Below, one piece after another: positions 44,987 through 53,400 of a stretch of DNA of 64,000 nucleotides. Under the pieces are notes generated by a model, which was not told the DNA's origin, did not search any database, and saw only the letters and a program-made list of their open reading frames with translations. The translations under genes and the position numbers were made by a program. Position 1 is the first letter of the stretch, and each line of letters starts with the position of its first letter. Source of the stretch: Erysipelothrix amsterdamensis (GTDB lineage: Bacteria; Bacillota_I; Bacilli_A; Erysipelotrichales; Erysipelotrichaceae); NCBI RefSeq assembly GCF_940143175.1, contig NZ_OW659496.1:1798001-1862000 (forward strand), written 5' to 3'.

Positions 44987-46246
44987 ATGAACAAACCATT
45001 AGCATTCCGAGTAAGACCTGAAACGATTGATGATATCATCGGACAAGAACATTTACTTGGTGAAAATCAAATTTTACGTAATGTCGTGGAAAGCGGTAAT
45101 CTTCATTCCATGATATTTTTCGGACCTCCCGGTACGGGAAAAACAACAACAGCGATGGCCATCGCCAATTCGTTAAAAAGACCGTATCGTCTTTTTAATG
45201 CGGTTACGGATAATAAAAAGAAACTTGATGCGCTTTTTCTTGAAGCAGAGATGAGCAGTGGCCTTGTTGTGATTATTGATGAAGTGCATCGCTTAAATAA
45301 AGATAAGCAAGATATTTTGTTACCACATGTGGAAAGTGGACTAATCACAATGATTGGTGCAACGACTGCAAATCCTTATTTTTCGATTAATCCCGCAATT
45401 CGATCACGGGTACATTTATTTGAATTTAAACCGCTCTCTTATAATAATATTGTGTCCATACTTAAGCGTGCTTATGCTGTATTTGAAAATAATCAAGTCA
45501 TTCAAGAAGATGTGCTAGAGTCCATCGCTTCAAGTTGTAATGGTGATGCTCGTTATGCACTTAATGCACTTGACCTACTCGTACAGTCCACTCGTGATGA
45601 CATCATCACAGAAAAGCATCTTGAAAAACTAAGTCTCTCTGTTAATATTTCCATGGATAAAGACAGTGACAATCATTATGATGCCCTCAGTGCATTCCAA
45701 AAGTCAATTCGTGGAAGTGATGTGCAAGCAGCACTCTATTATCTTGCGAAATTAATTCATGTGGGCGATATGGATTCCATTGAACGCAGACTTATTGCGA
45801 TTGCCTACGAAGATATCGGACTTGCGAATCCCGCACTATGTGCCCGTGTTGTTACCGCAATTGATGCTGCAAAACGTATTGGATTTCCAGAAGCCAAACT
45901 ACCATTAAGTGTCGTTGTAATTGAGTGTGCACTTTCTCCGAAATCGAAAGCAGGAGAACATGGTATTGATGCGGCTTTAAAAACTGTACGTGAAACAGCA
46001 CACCAAGTACCACAGTATCTTCGGTTAAATGCTGTCGGTGTTGATGACAAAGATATGTATGATTATGACCGCAATGATTTATGGCATAAAATCCAATACT
46101 TACCTGATGAACTTAGAAACGAAGAATTCTATCGTCCTCAAAATCTAAATTCCGCAGAAAAAACCTACGCTTCAAATTATGAACAACTTAAAAAAGTTCA
46201 ACGTACTAATAACTTAAGAAAACTCAAAGAAAAAAAGAAACCGTAG
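44987..46246 (+). CDS. rarA: Replication-associated recombination protein A (MgsA/RarA)
   Basis: This AAA+ ATPase acts at stalled forks and is related to clamp loaders. The 419-residue protein has Walker [14 protein letters not shown] (about residues 44-56), Walker B VVIIDEVHR (about 93), sensor 1 GATTANPYFS (about 124) and the C-terminal tetramerisation region. Length is near the usual 420-450. The TAG stop lies inside the following hairpin. Confidence 0.95.
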   Translation: MNKPLAFRVRPETIDDIIGQEHLLGENQILRNVVESGNLHSMIFFGPPGTGKTTTAMAIANSLKRPYRLFNAVTDNKKKLDALFLEAEMSSGLVVIIDEVHRLNKDKQDILLPHVESGLITMIGATTANPYFSINPAIRSRVHLFEFKPLSYNNIVSILKRAYAVFENNQVIQEDVLESIASSCNGDARYALNALDLLVQSTRDDIITEKHLEKLSLSVNISMDKDSDNHYDALSAFQKSIRGSDVQAALYYLAKLIHVGDMDSIERRLIAIAYEDIGLANPALCARVVTAIDAAKRIGFPEAKLPLSVVVIECALSPKSKAGEHGIDAALKTVRETAHQVPQYLRLNAVGVDDKDMYDYDRNDLWHKIQYLPDELRNEEFYRPQNLNSAEKTYASNYEQLKKVQRTNNLRKLKEKKKP

Positions 46247-46268
46247 ATACCTACGGTTTCTTTTTTTA
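46231..46268. terminator. Bidirectional terminator between rarA and the MDR reductase gene
   Basis: AGAAACCGTAG pairs with CTACGGTTTCT around ATAC, with A and T runs on both sides. The rarA stop codon (46244-46246) is in the left arm. Confidence 0.93.
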
Positions 46269-47246
46269 CAATTTCACAATAGTTCGTCCCATCATTTTAC
46301 CTTCAAGGATATCTTCAAGTGCTTGAGGTACATCTTCTAAACTTATCTCACGATCACAAAGTGCATGAATATTTCGAGGTTTATAATCTGTCGCAATTAA
46401 TCCCCACAGTACGTCTTTGAGATTATTATTCACCGAATCAATCCCGATCACTTGGATTCCCCGTAAGATAAATGGAAATACTGTGGTTTCAAATTTAGCT
46501 CCCGCTGTGTTACCACTTAGTAAATAAACACCTTCGTAATTGAGATGTGGTAAGAGATAGGAGCTGTATTTACCCCCAATTGGATCAATAACTGCAGTCC
46601 ACATCATTTTTCCAAGTGGTTTGAGCGATTCCGCAGTCAATTCATCTGGATGCAGAACTTCTTTTACATTCAAAGTGTCAAAATAATCACGGGCGATTTC
46701 TTTTTTACGACTCACTGCTGTAACTGGGTATCCAAGCCGATCCAAAATTGCACATGCAACAGATCCAACACCACCGCTTGCCCCTAAAACCAATACGGGA
46801 TCACGTTTCATTGGATTTGTTTGTTGCATCATACGATAAACAGAAAGTGCAGCAGTATATCCGGCTGTCCCAATAATTGCGGCAGTTTTTAAACTGAGTG
46901 ATTCCGGAAGTAATGTCACTTCTGAAGCAGGAACTGAAGCATATTCCGCAAAACCACCCGTTTGATATTTCAAGATATCATGACTGGTTACAATAACTTC
47001 ATCACCAATATGAAATTTATCCACATTCGATTCAACGATCGTACCAGTGAAATCAATACCGACAACGGTAGGATATTCTCCCACAACGCGTGTCTTGGGT
47101 CTCATCGCAAGTCCGTCTTTATAGTTAACACTGGCGTAAGAGACCTTGATTAAAACGTCATGATTTAGGTCATCCGTATTGAGTATTTTTACTTCTGGTA
47201 TGACTTTATCCTGATCGGTATTTAAAACGAGCGCTTTATATTCCAT
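46266..47246 (-). CDS. MDR-family quinone/acrylyl-CoA-reductase-like oxidoreductase
   Basis: The 326-residue protein is a zinc-free medium-chain dehydrogenase of the YhdH/AcuI/YhfP group, with the NADPH fold LVLGASGGVGSVACAI (about residues 150-165) and the GIDFTGTIVES segment (about 64). AcuI reduces acryloyl-CoA to propionyl-CoA; other members act on quinones, so the substrate is open. The start at 47246 follows AGGAGG. A much longer upstream frame exists but it only reads the RGG tail of the neighbouring helicase gene in another phase. Confidence 0.85.
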   Translation of the reverse strand: MEYKALVLNTDQDKVIPEVKILNTDDLNHDVLIKVSYASVNYKDGLAMRPKTRVVGEYPTVVGIDFTGTIVESNVDKFHIGDEVIVTSHDILKYQTGGFAEYASVPASEVTLLPESLSLKTAAIIGTAGYTAALSVYRMMQQTNPMKRDPVLVLGASGGVGSVACAILDRLGYPVTAVSRKKEIARDYFDTLNVKEVLHPDELTAESLKPLGKMMWTAVIDPIGGKYSSYLLPHLNYEGVYLLSGNTAGAKFETTVFPFILRGIQVIGIDSVNNNLKDVLWGLIATDYKPRNIHALCDREISLEDVPQALEDILEGKMMGRTIVKL

Positions 47247-47310
47247 AAGACCTCCTAGAGTGTTGTTATTGATATAATAGCATAAATAGTAGGATTTTCG
47301 AATTAAGCAC

Positions 47311-47340
47311 AAAAAAAAGATGGGTAAACCCATCTTTTTG
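47311..47340 (-). terminator. Intrinsic terminator after the DEAD-box helicase gene
   Basis: On the minus strand AAAGATGGG pairs with CCCATCTTT around TTTA and a long T run follows. Confidence 0.92.
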
Positions 47341-49095
47341 CTATCCTTTGTTGCTACGACGACCTTGATCGCTTGAACGTTTTGCGCCATCACGACGTCC
47401 ACCACCATCACGGCGACCTCCGTCACGACGACCACCACCATCACGGCGACGATCGTTTCCACCGCCACGACGTGAGTCACGTCCTCCGCGTCCGTTACGT
47501 CCACCACGTGGTGTTGGTTGTGCAAATTCATCAACCATAGTAACGGTCACATCTTTACTATTAATTTTTGTGTCTGATAATTTATTAATAATATCTTGTG
47601 CAAATTCACGAGGAACTTCCACGGTACTTTCATTGTCATCAATTTTGATACGTCCGATATCTTTTCCGCGAATTCCACTTGCAGTTGCAATTGCACTTAC
47701 AAGGTGAGCTGCAGCGATACCATCACGGTCTCCAACTGATAGTCCAATACGTGATATTTCACCTTTATTCTTAACATCTTTTTGTTTTGAAACTTTGATT
47801 GCTTCTAAGTTTGATTCACTAATCATCTTATTAATGAAAGCAACAATAATTTCTTCCTGTGTAAAGTTCTCATTACGAAGACCTTCATACGCGATATTAA
47901 AGAGTTTACCTTGTTCATGATCATTCCATTTACGGATTTCACGAGCAAGTTGATCTACCATTAAGTCGTTTAATTGCTCCTTAGTTGGTAGTGGTGTTTC
48001 AACAATAGTTGAATTTGATAAACGTTCGATTTGCTTAATTGCATAACGTTGTCTACGTGATACTAAAGTGATCGCAAGACCTTCTTTACCAGCACGACCT
48101 GTACGTCCAATACGGTGTACATAATATTCTAATTCTTGAGGTATATCGTAGTTAATAACTACATCCATACTGTCAACATCGATTCCACGTGCTGCAACAT
48201 CCGTTGCAATTAACACAGAAACCATACCTTTTTTAAAGCGGCTCATTACCATTGAACGCATTTCTTGTTTCATGTCTCCATGTAACCCTAAAGCAGGGAA
48301 ACCCGCTTTATTTAATTGCGTTGTAAGTTCATCAACCATCTTTTTGGTATTACAGAATATCATTGTTCCACTTGTTTTATGCAATTGTAATAATTGAATT
48401 GTTAAATCAACTTTATCTCTTGATTCAACAGTGTAATAGATTTGTTTAATACGAGAAACAGTTAGATTGTTACGAGATAGTGTGATTCTTTCTGGTTCAA
48501 CCAAAAATTTCTCGCTTAATTTAACGATTTCCTTAGGCATTGTTGCTGAGAAGAATGCGAATTGGCGTTCTTCAGGAAGGAATGAAAAAATTTCTTCAAT
48601 ATCCTCAATAAATCCCATATTTAGCATTTCATCAGCTTCATCCAAGACAATATGACGGCAATCATCTAAACGGATTGTCTTACGTCGAATATGATCCATT
48701 AAACGACCCGGTGTTGCGACTACAATGTCTGCACCACGTTTAAGGTCTCTAATTTGTTTATCAATAGGGCTACCACCGTATACACATGCGATATTAACGC
48801 CTTGTTTATACTTCGAGAAACTTCTCATTTCTTCAGCCACTTGCATACATAACTCACGTGTAGGACATAGGATTAACGAATTTGTTCGTTTCTTATCTCC
48901 AGGTTGAGTCAAACTTAGCATTGGTAACCCAAACGCCGCAGTTTTACCTGTACCTGTTTGAGATTGAGCTAATAAGTCATGATTACCAAGCAATATTGGA
49001 ATTGCCTGTGATTGTATATCAGTTGGCTCTTCATAACCTTTCTCGGTTACTGCTCTTACGATTTCTTCTTCTAATTCTAGTTCTTTAAATGTCAT
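47341..49095 (-). CDS. cshA: DEAD-box RNA helicase (CshA/DeaD type) with RGG tail
   Basis: The 584-residue helicase contains Q motif, SQTGTGKT (about residues 44-51), DEAD in VLDEADEML (about 152), SAT (about 183) and HRIGRTGRAG (about 326), then a DbpA-like RNA-binding domain (about 460-530), and a tail of repeated R/G/D units (RRDGG) to the end. It should remodel RNA in decay or ribosome assembly, especially in the cold. The start at 49095 follows GTAGGA; an earlier Met is less likely because a TATACT -10 with TGG extension lies just upstream of the longer frame. Confidence 0.94.
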   Translation of the reverse strand: MTFKELELEEEIVRAVTEKGYEEPTDIQSQAIPILLGNHDLLAQSQTGTGKTAAFGLPMLSLTQPGDKKRTNSLILCPTRELCMQVAEEMRSFSKYKQGVNIACVYGGSPIDKQIRDLKRGADIVVATPGRLMDHIRRKTIRLDDCRHIVLDEADEMLNMGFIEDIEEIFSFLPEERQFAFFSATMPKEIVKLSEKFLVEPERITLSRNNLTVSRIKQIYYTVESRDKVDLTIQLLQLHKTSGTMIFCNTKKMVDELTTQLNKAGFPALGLHGDMKQEMRSMVMSRFKKGMVSVLIATDVAARGIDVDSMDVVINYDIPQELEYYVHRIGRTGRAGKEGLAITLVSRRQRYAIKQIERLSNSTIVETPLPTKEQLNDLMVDQLAREIRKWNDHEQGKLFNIAYEGLRNENFTQEEIIVAFINKMISESNLEAIKVSKQKDVKNKGEISRIGLSVGDRDGIAAAHLVSAIATASGIRGKDIGRIKIDDNESTVEVPREFAQDIINKLSDTKINSKDVTVTMVDEFAQPTPRGGRNGRGGRDSRRGGGNDRRRDGGGRRDGGRRDGGGRRDGAKRSSDQGRRSNKG

Positions 49096-49202
49096 TAATT
49101 TTCCTACTTCTTTCAACACACCGTGATAGTATACCATTATCATCGACAAAAGTCATGGATTTACACCGATATCGTTTAATCATTTTTAAGATACCGTTTA
49201 CA

Positions 49203-49228
49203 TTGTATACGTGATTGTGAGTATACAA
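49203..49228. repeat. 26-bp perfect palindrome upstream of the helicase gene
   Basis: TTGTATAC-N10-GTATACAA. It has no T run in either direction, so it is unlikely to be a terminator. It lies about 50 bp upstream of the helicase -10 region and may be an operator. Confidence 0.5.
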
Positions 49229-49272
49229 CGATTATCATTAACATTAAATTTTCACTCGATTCACAATTGCAT

Positions 49273-49306
49273 AAAAAAACCTCTTGATGCGAAATCATCA
49301 AGAGGT
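49273..49306 (-). terminator. Intrinsic terminator after exonuclease III gene
   Basis: On the minus strand ACCTCTTGATG pairs with CATCAAGAGGT around a 6-nt loop and a T run follows. Confidence 0.92.
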
Positions 49307-49311
49307 AGTTC

Positions 49312-50067
49312 TTAGAAATTGAGTTTAATCATTACCGGACAATGGTCACTTCCAAAAACCTGATCGAGAATATCTGCCGCTTCAATGGCATTTCTTAATC
49401 GCTCTGAGACAACGAAGTAATCAATTCTCCATCCTGTATTTCGACTCCGTGCATTGGCACGGTAACTCCACCAGGAATAACGGTTGATTGCGTTTGGATG
49501 TAATTCACGGAACGAATCAATAAATCCAGCTTCTAAGAGATTGGTGAATTGTTCACGTTCTTGATCACTAAAGCCTGGGTTTTTACGATTGGCTGAAGGA
49601 TTTTTCAAGTCAATCTCTTTATGAGCGACGTTTAAGTCCCCACACAAGACAACAGGTTTTGTTTCATCCAACATTTTAAGATATTCCCTGAAATCATCTT
49701 CCCATTGCATACGGTAATCGATACGTTTTAATTCTGGTTGTGAGTTGGGTGTATAAACACAAACGAGAAAGAAGTCTTCATACTCACATGTTATGACACG
49801 ACCTTCCGTATTATGTTCGTCTTCCTGAATTCCGTAGGTAACATTAAGTGGTTTTATGCGTGTATAAACAGCAGTGCCAGAATATCCTTTTTTCTCTGCA
49901 TAGTTATAATATGCATAATAGCCTTCTGGATCATAATCTAATTGACCCGCTTGCATTTTGGTTTCTTGAAGACAAAGAACATCTGTGTCCATTGCTTCAA
50001 AAATTCCTTCAAAATCTTTTTTCATAACGGCACGTAAACCATTAACATTCCACGAAATTAGTTTCAT
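49312..50067 (-). CDS. xth: Exonuclease III (AP endonuclease)
   Basis: This 251-residue enzyme cuts DNA at abasic sites and removes 3' blocks. The endonuclease/exonuclease/phosphatase motifs are intact: SWNVNGLRA (about residue 5), CLQETKMQ (about 31), GDLNVAHKEID (about 145) and GSDHCPV (about 242). The start at 50067 is preferred because TGATG overlaps the upstream stop and GGAGG precedes it. It is translationally coupled to the 263-residue unknown gene. Confidence 0.95.
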   Translation of the reverse strand: MKLISWNVNGLRAVMKKDFEGIFEAMDTDVLCLQETKMQAGQLDYDPEGYYAYYNYAEKKGYSGTAVYTRIKPLNVTYGIQEDEHNTEGRVITCEYEDFFLVCVYTPNSQPELKRIDYRMQWEDDFREYLKMLDETKPVVLCGDLNVAHKEIDLKNPSANRKNPGFSDQEREQFTNLLEAGFIDSFRELHPNAINRYSWWSYRANARSRNTGWRIDYFVVSERLRNAIEAADILDQVFGSDHCPVMIKLNF

Positions 50068-50858
50068 CATATCCTCCAAAGTTCACTAAATGGTATAAAT
50101 TCTATTTTATTACAATGTTCTTTTGCTTTTTGGCGATGTAATTTGATATCGCCTTTGTTTATTTTAAGTAAGGTGTCCTTATCCATCATATATTGAACAT
50201 ACAGCATTTTTTTAAGTAAATACCATGATGCGATTGTTTGATGAATTCGATCTGCTCGACCTTGTGGGTCATCGCGAAGACTTTGGTTGATATACGTAAT
50301 GTTTTCTTGGCCTTTTGCGATGGCTGTTTCAATAAGCATTTCTTTATCACGATAATGTCTTCGATCTTGTTCGCGTTGAAGTGATGCAATCGTTGGTCGA
50401 TCACTTGGTAATATCTTCAACAACTCCAAGATAATCTCTGTTTCTTCAATTGGTAATACTAATACATTATGACGGTAAGCCCCTAAGATTCCACCTTGTT
50501 CGGTTAAGCAGTAGTAAATTCCTTTTGCTTCAAGATAGTTACGATCAACAAGGATTAATGCGAATTCTCGTTCTTGTCCTTCACTATACAAAATTAAGGG
50601 CGCTTTAATATAACCTTTCGGAATTTTATGGACATCTTTATAGCGTATAATTTTATTCGCTACTAAATCTTTATTTATATGGATGCGGACATTTTCCATA
50701 ACACGTATGGAATCATCCATTTCTAATACATTTTCAAGTAATTCTTTATATTGAGCCGAATCAAAGTTTAAATAATCCTCGAGAAAACCATTAAATGTAC
50801 ATTCATGGCCCCCCTGGCGTTTATCTTTGATCTCACTCATAGCATAAACTAACCCCAT
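50067..50858 (-). CDS. Hypothetical protein (263 residues) upstream of xth
   Basis: I do not recognise this gene. The soluble, charged protein has no signal or membrane segment. The first 40 residues are acidic-polar; the middle (about 80-150) alternates beta strands with a GGILGAYRHN turn, and the C-terminal half is helical and basic with many Tyr, Arg and His. It is coupled to xth by a one-base stop/start overlap and is divergent from addB, so a link to DNA repair is possible but unproven. Confidence 0.6.
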   Translation of the reverse strand: MGLVYAMSEIKDKRQGGHECTFNGFLEDYLNFDSAQYKELLENVLEMDDSIRVMENVRIHINKDLVANKIIRYKDVHKIPKGYIKAPLILYSEGQEREFALILVDRNYLEAKGIYYCLTEQGGILGAYRHNVLVLPIEETEIILELLKILPSDRPTIASLQREQDRRHYRDKEMLIETAIAKGQENITYINQSLRDDPQGRADRIHQTIASWYLLKKMLYVQYMMDKDTLLKINKGDIKLHRQKAKEHCNKIEFIPFSELWRI

Positions 50859-50967
50859 AGTTTCCCCCTTTGTTTACTTCTATATCATGACATATTTAAG
50901 GAATTTTTAAAAGACCCATACACTTCCACTCATTATCCCTTATAATTGATATTAAAGGGGGATTTTT

Positions 50968-53400
50968 ATGCGCAAAATCATCGTTAGTAATCGAATCTTC
51001 CATGAAGATTTAAAGCATGTATTATTATCTGAACAAAATTACTATCTCGGAGTAGCTGTTCGTGATTTTAAGCTTGCTTTTTTTGAATCGGATACACACC
51101 GTCGCTCTATGGAAATTTCGGTGTTTAATCAACTCCAAACCTGTAATTGCCCTCGTCTTCAAGAAGTCTTGAAATATCCCAAGACGATGCATGTACTTAT
51201 AGACTTATTACAAGAACTGTATTTATATGGTTTGAGTTTGGATGCTTGTCCTCGTGAAACACCCTTGCAAGAAGAAATCTTTCAATGTTTATCTCTTATT
51301 GATCCATATCTTGAGAAACCAGTCGTGCGAGAAGATGTGGCGTATGAAGCGGTTGCTTACGGATTATCCCATGCGGAGTACACGTTTTTAACGCGTCATA
51401 ACATTCCTTTTATTGAAGCACAATCTCAAAAACCTGAGTCAATCGCTTTTAAAGTTGCTTTGAATCCTCGAAGTGAACTCGAAGCCGTTGTGCAGGATAT
51501 CATTCGTAATGGGTACAAATCAGCAACCATTGCAGTTGCGAACAAATCGATGATGGAACCACTTATCGAATCGATTTTCGAGCGTTATGGTTATCCACTA
51601 AAATTACAGGATCGTCGATTTGATCTCATGAAATCTCAATATCGTGCTTTACTTGATTTCGCATTTGACCCAAATATTGATCAATTAATTAAAGCAATCG
51701 AGTCAGGAGCATTTGGTTTAAAACGTCGTGAAGATATCGTTACTTATCTCACCCATTTTGAATTTGAACTTAACGATGTCTTTGGCGTTTATGATTTATG
51801 TGAGGAAACTGAATCTTACCCTGATTTATTTGCACTACAAAGTCGGATTCAAGAGGACGTTGTTCGTCTCAAAGAATATCTCGGCGCGATAATGAATTTA
51901 GATTTTAAAGAAACCCTGATTGCTTGTTATAACGTTATCAAAAGTCATACGCATGGTGACTTAACGCCGCTTTGTTCTTTACTTGAAAAACATTTAGGAG
52001 AATACAAAGAGGAAACCTATCTATTAATGTTGGAGCATCTTGATTCACTTCAAGCACATCAACAAATTGTTTCCCCACTCCGTATCGTTGATTATTGTTC
52101 ACTCCCACTCATACCACAAGATCATTTATATGTCGTCAATTTATCCGCTAAAAATTTCCCGTCTATTCGATCACGGACTGGGATTATTGATGAGGCATAC
52201 TTGAGTTGTATTGAGGGTTATCCACGATTAGATGAACGTACGCAATTCACACTTAAAATGCAAAATCACGTTTTTGATCATAATTCCAAGATGACTCTAT
52301 CGTATAGCTCCGCAACGTATGAAGGAAAAGGCCAAGAGGTTTCTTATCCTGTTGAGCAATTTGCACGGGAAAACAGCGCAGCCCTTGAATCTTGGATTTT
52401 AACTCAAAACACATATCGGAAATCCATCAAACACCGCCTAAGTCCATCGCTTGCGAAAGAACTCTACTTAGAAGATGGAAAACTTATCGGTTCCATATCC
52501 GCATTTCAAATGTTTGTAAATGACCCCTATCAATTCTTTATGGAACGAGGTCTTAAAATTCGAGAACCTGAGATTCTTAAATTTGATCCACGCATTATTG
52601 GTACCGTTAATCATGCTGTAATGGAGTATTACCACGATAAGAAAAATATTGATCCATGGACTGATGTTCGTAAAGTATTTCCAATGACTCATCCGCGCTA
52701 TCGTATGATCTACGATCGAAATCAAGATTTAATGAAACAAAATCTTGATTTTGTCGATGCTTCAATGGCCGATACATCATTCCAGGTTGTATCTAAAGAG
52801 CGGTGGTTCCGTGAAGAAACAATGTTTAACGGCATCGTGCTTCGCGGTATTATTGATCGTATTGATGAAAATGACCATTATGTACAAGTTATCGATTACA
52901 AAAGTTCTCAATTAGCAATGACCGCCGAAAACGTTAAAGCCGGTACACAGTTGCAATTACTTACGTATGCGATGATTGCGGAGAAAGCATTTCAAAAAAA
53001 ATGTCTCGCTGTTTACTACTACGGATTTAAAAATCCAAACCTAACAACAACCGCTCTTGAGTATAAAGTCGCGAAAGGTGTTATTTCAAAAGACATCGAT
53101 TTCGAGGCAGAATGGCTCAAAGCAAAACGCTATAAAGGTTGGTTGTTTGAACAGCCCTTAGACTCTTATGATAGTGCAACCTATTTTGGTGGTTTGCGCG
53201 AATCAAAAGATGGGGTAATTACCGCTTGGACAAAACCCTATGATATGAATAAAATAAAACCACTTCTTACCCAGATCTACCAAACCATCTATTCTGATGT
53301 TATGAATGGAGTTTTAGATCCCGAGGATTCAAGTATTGAAATTGACAAGGATTTAGATTTAAAGAAAGATGATGAGGAAATAAAACATGACGACATTTAA
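50968..53400 (+). CDS. addB: AddB/RexB-like subunit of the AddAB helicase-nuclease, reduced
   Basis: The 810-residue protein is much shorter than Bacillus AddB (about 1166). The C-terminal PD-(D/E)XK nuclease domain is present (ISAFQMFVNDPYQFF near residue 510, DYKSSQ near 647), but there is no GxGKT at the N terminus, and the Cys before DPYQFF and the C-terminal CxxCxxxxxC are missing, so neither ATP binding nor the 4Fe-4S staple is expected. Cysteines elsewhere do not fit the pattern. It overlaps addA by 14 bp. The protein should act as the 5' strand nuclease and scaffold partner of AddA. The RexB label is the closer comparison. Confidence 0.85.
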   Translation: MRKIIVSNRIFHEDLKHVLLSEQNYYLGVAVRDFKLAFFESDTHRRSMEISVFNQLQTCNCPRLQEVLKYPKTMHVLIDLLQELYLYGLSLDACPRETPLQEEIFQCLSLIDPYLEKPVVREDVAYEAVAYGLSHAEYTFLTRHNIPFIEAQSQKPESIAFKVALNPRSELEAVVQDIIRNGYKSATIAVANKSMMEPLIESIFERYGYPLKLQDRRFDLMKSQYRALLDFAFDPNIDQLIKAIESGAFGLKRREDIVTYLTHFEFELNDVFGVYDLCEETESYPDLFALQSRIQEDVVRLKEYLGAIMNLDFKETLIACYNVIKSHTHGDLTPLCSLLEKHLGEYKEETYLLMLEHLDSLQAHQQIVSPLRIVDYCSLPLIPQDHLYVVNLSAKNFPSIRSRTGIIDEAYLSCIEGYPRLDERTQFTLKMQNHVFDHNSKMTLSYSSATYEGKGQEVSYPVEQFARENSAALESWILTQNTYRKSIKHRLSPSLAKELYLEDGKLIGSISAFQMFVNDPYQFFMERGLKIREPEILKFDPRIIGTVNHAVMEYYHDKKNIDPWTDVRKVFPMTHPRYRMIYDRNQDLMKQNLDFVDASMADTSFQVVSKERWFREETMFNGIVLRGIIDRIDENDHYVQVIDYKSSQLAMTAENVKAGTQLQLLTYAMIAEKAFQKKCLAVYYYGFKNPNLTTTALEYKVAKGVISKDIDFEAEWLKAKRYKGWLFEQPLDSYDSATYFGGLRESKDGVITAWTKPYDMNKIKPLLTQIYQTIYSDVMNGVLDPEDSSIEIDKDLDLKKDDEEIKHDDI

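Noticed and set aside
47247-47534. A long N-terminal extension of the MDR reductase frame, rich in Val, His and Asp
   Set aside because: It reads the RGG-repeat end of the helicase gene in another phase; the ribosome site (AGGAGG) and family similarity begin at 47246, and a terminator lies in between.
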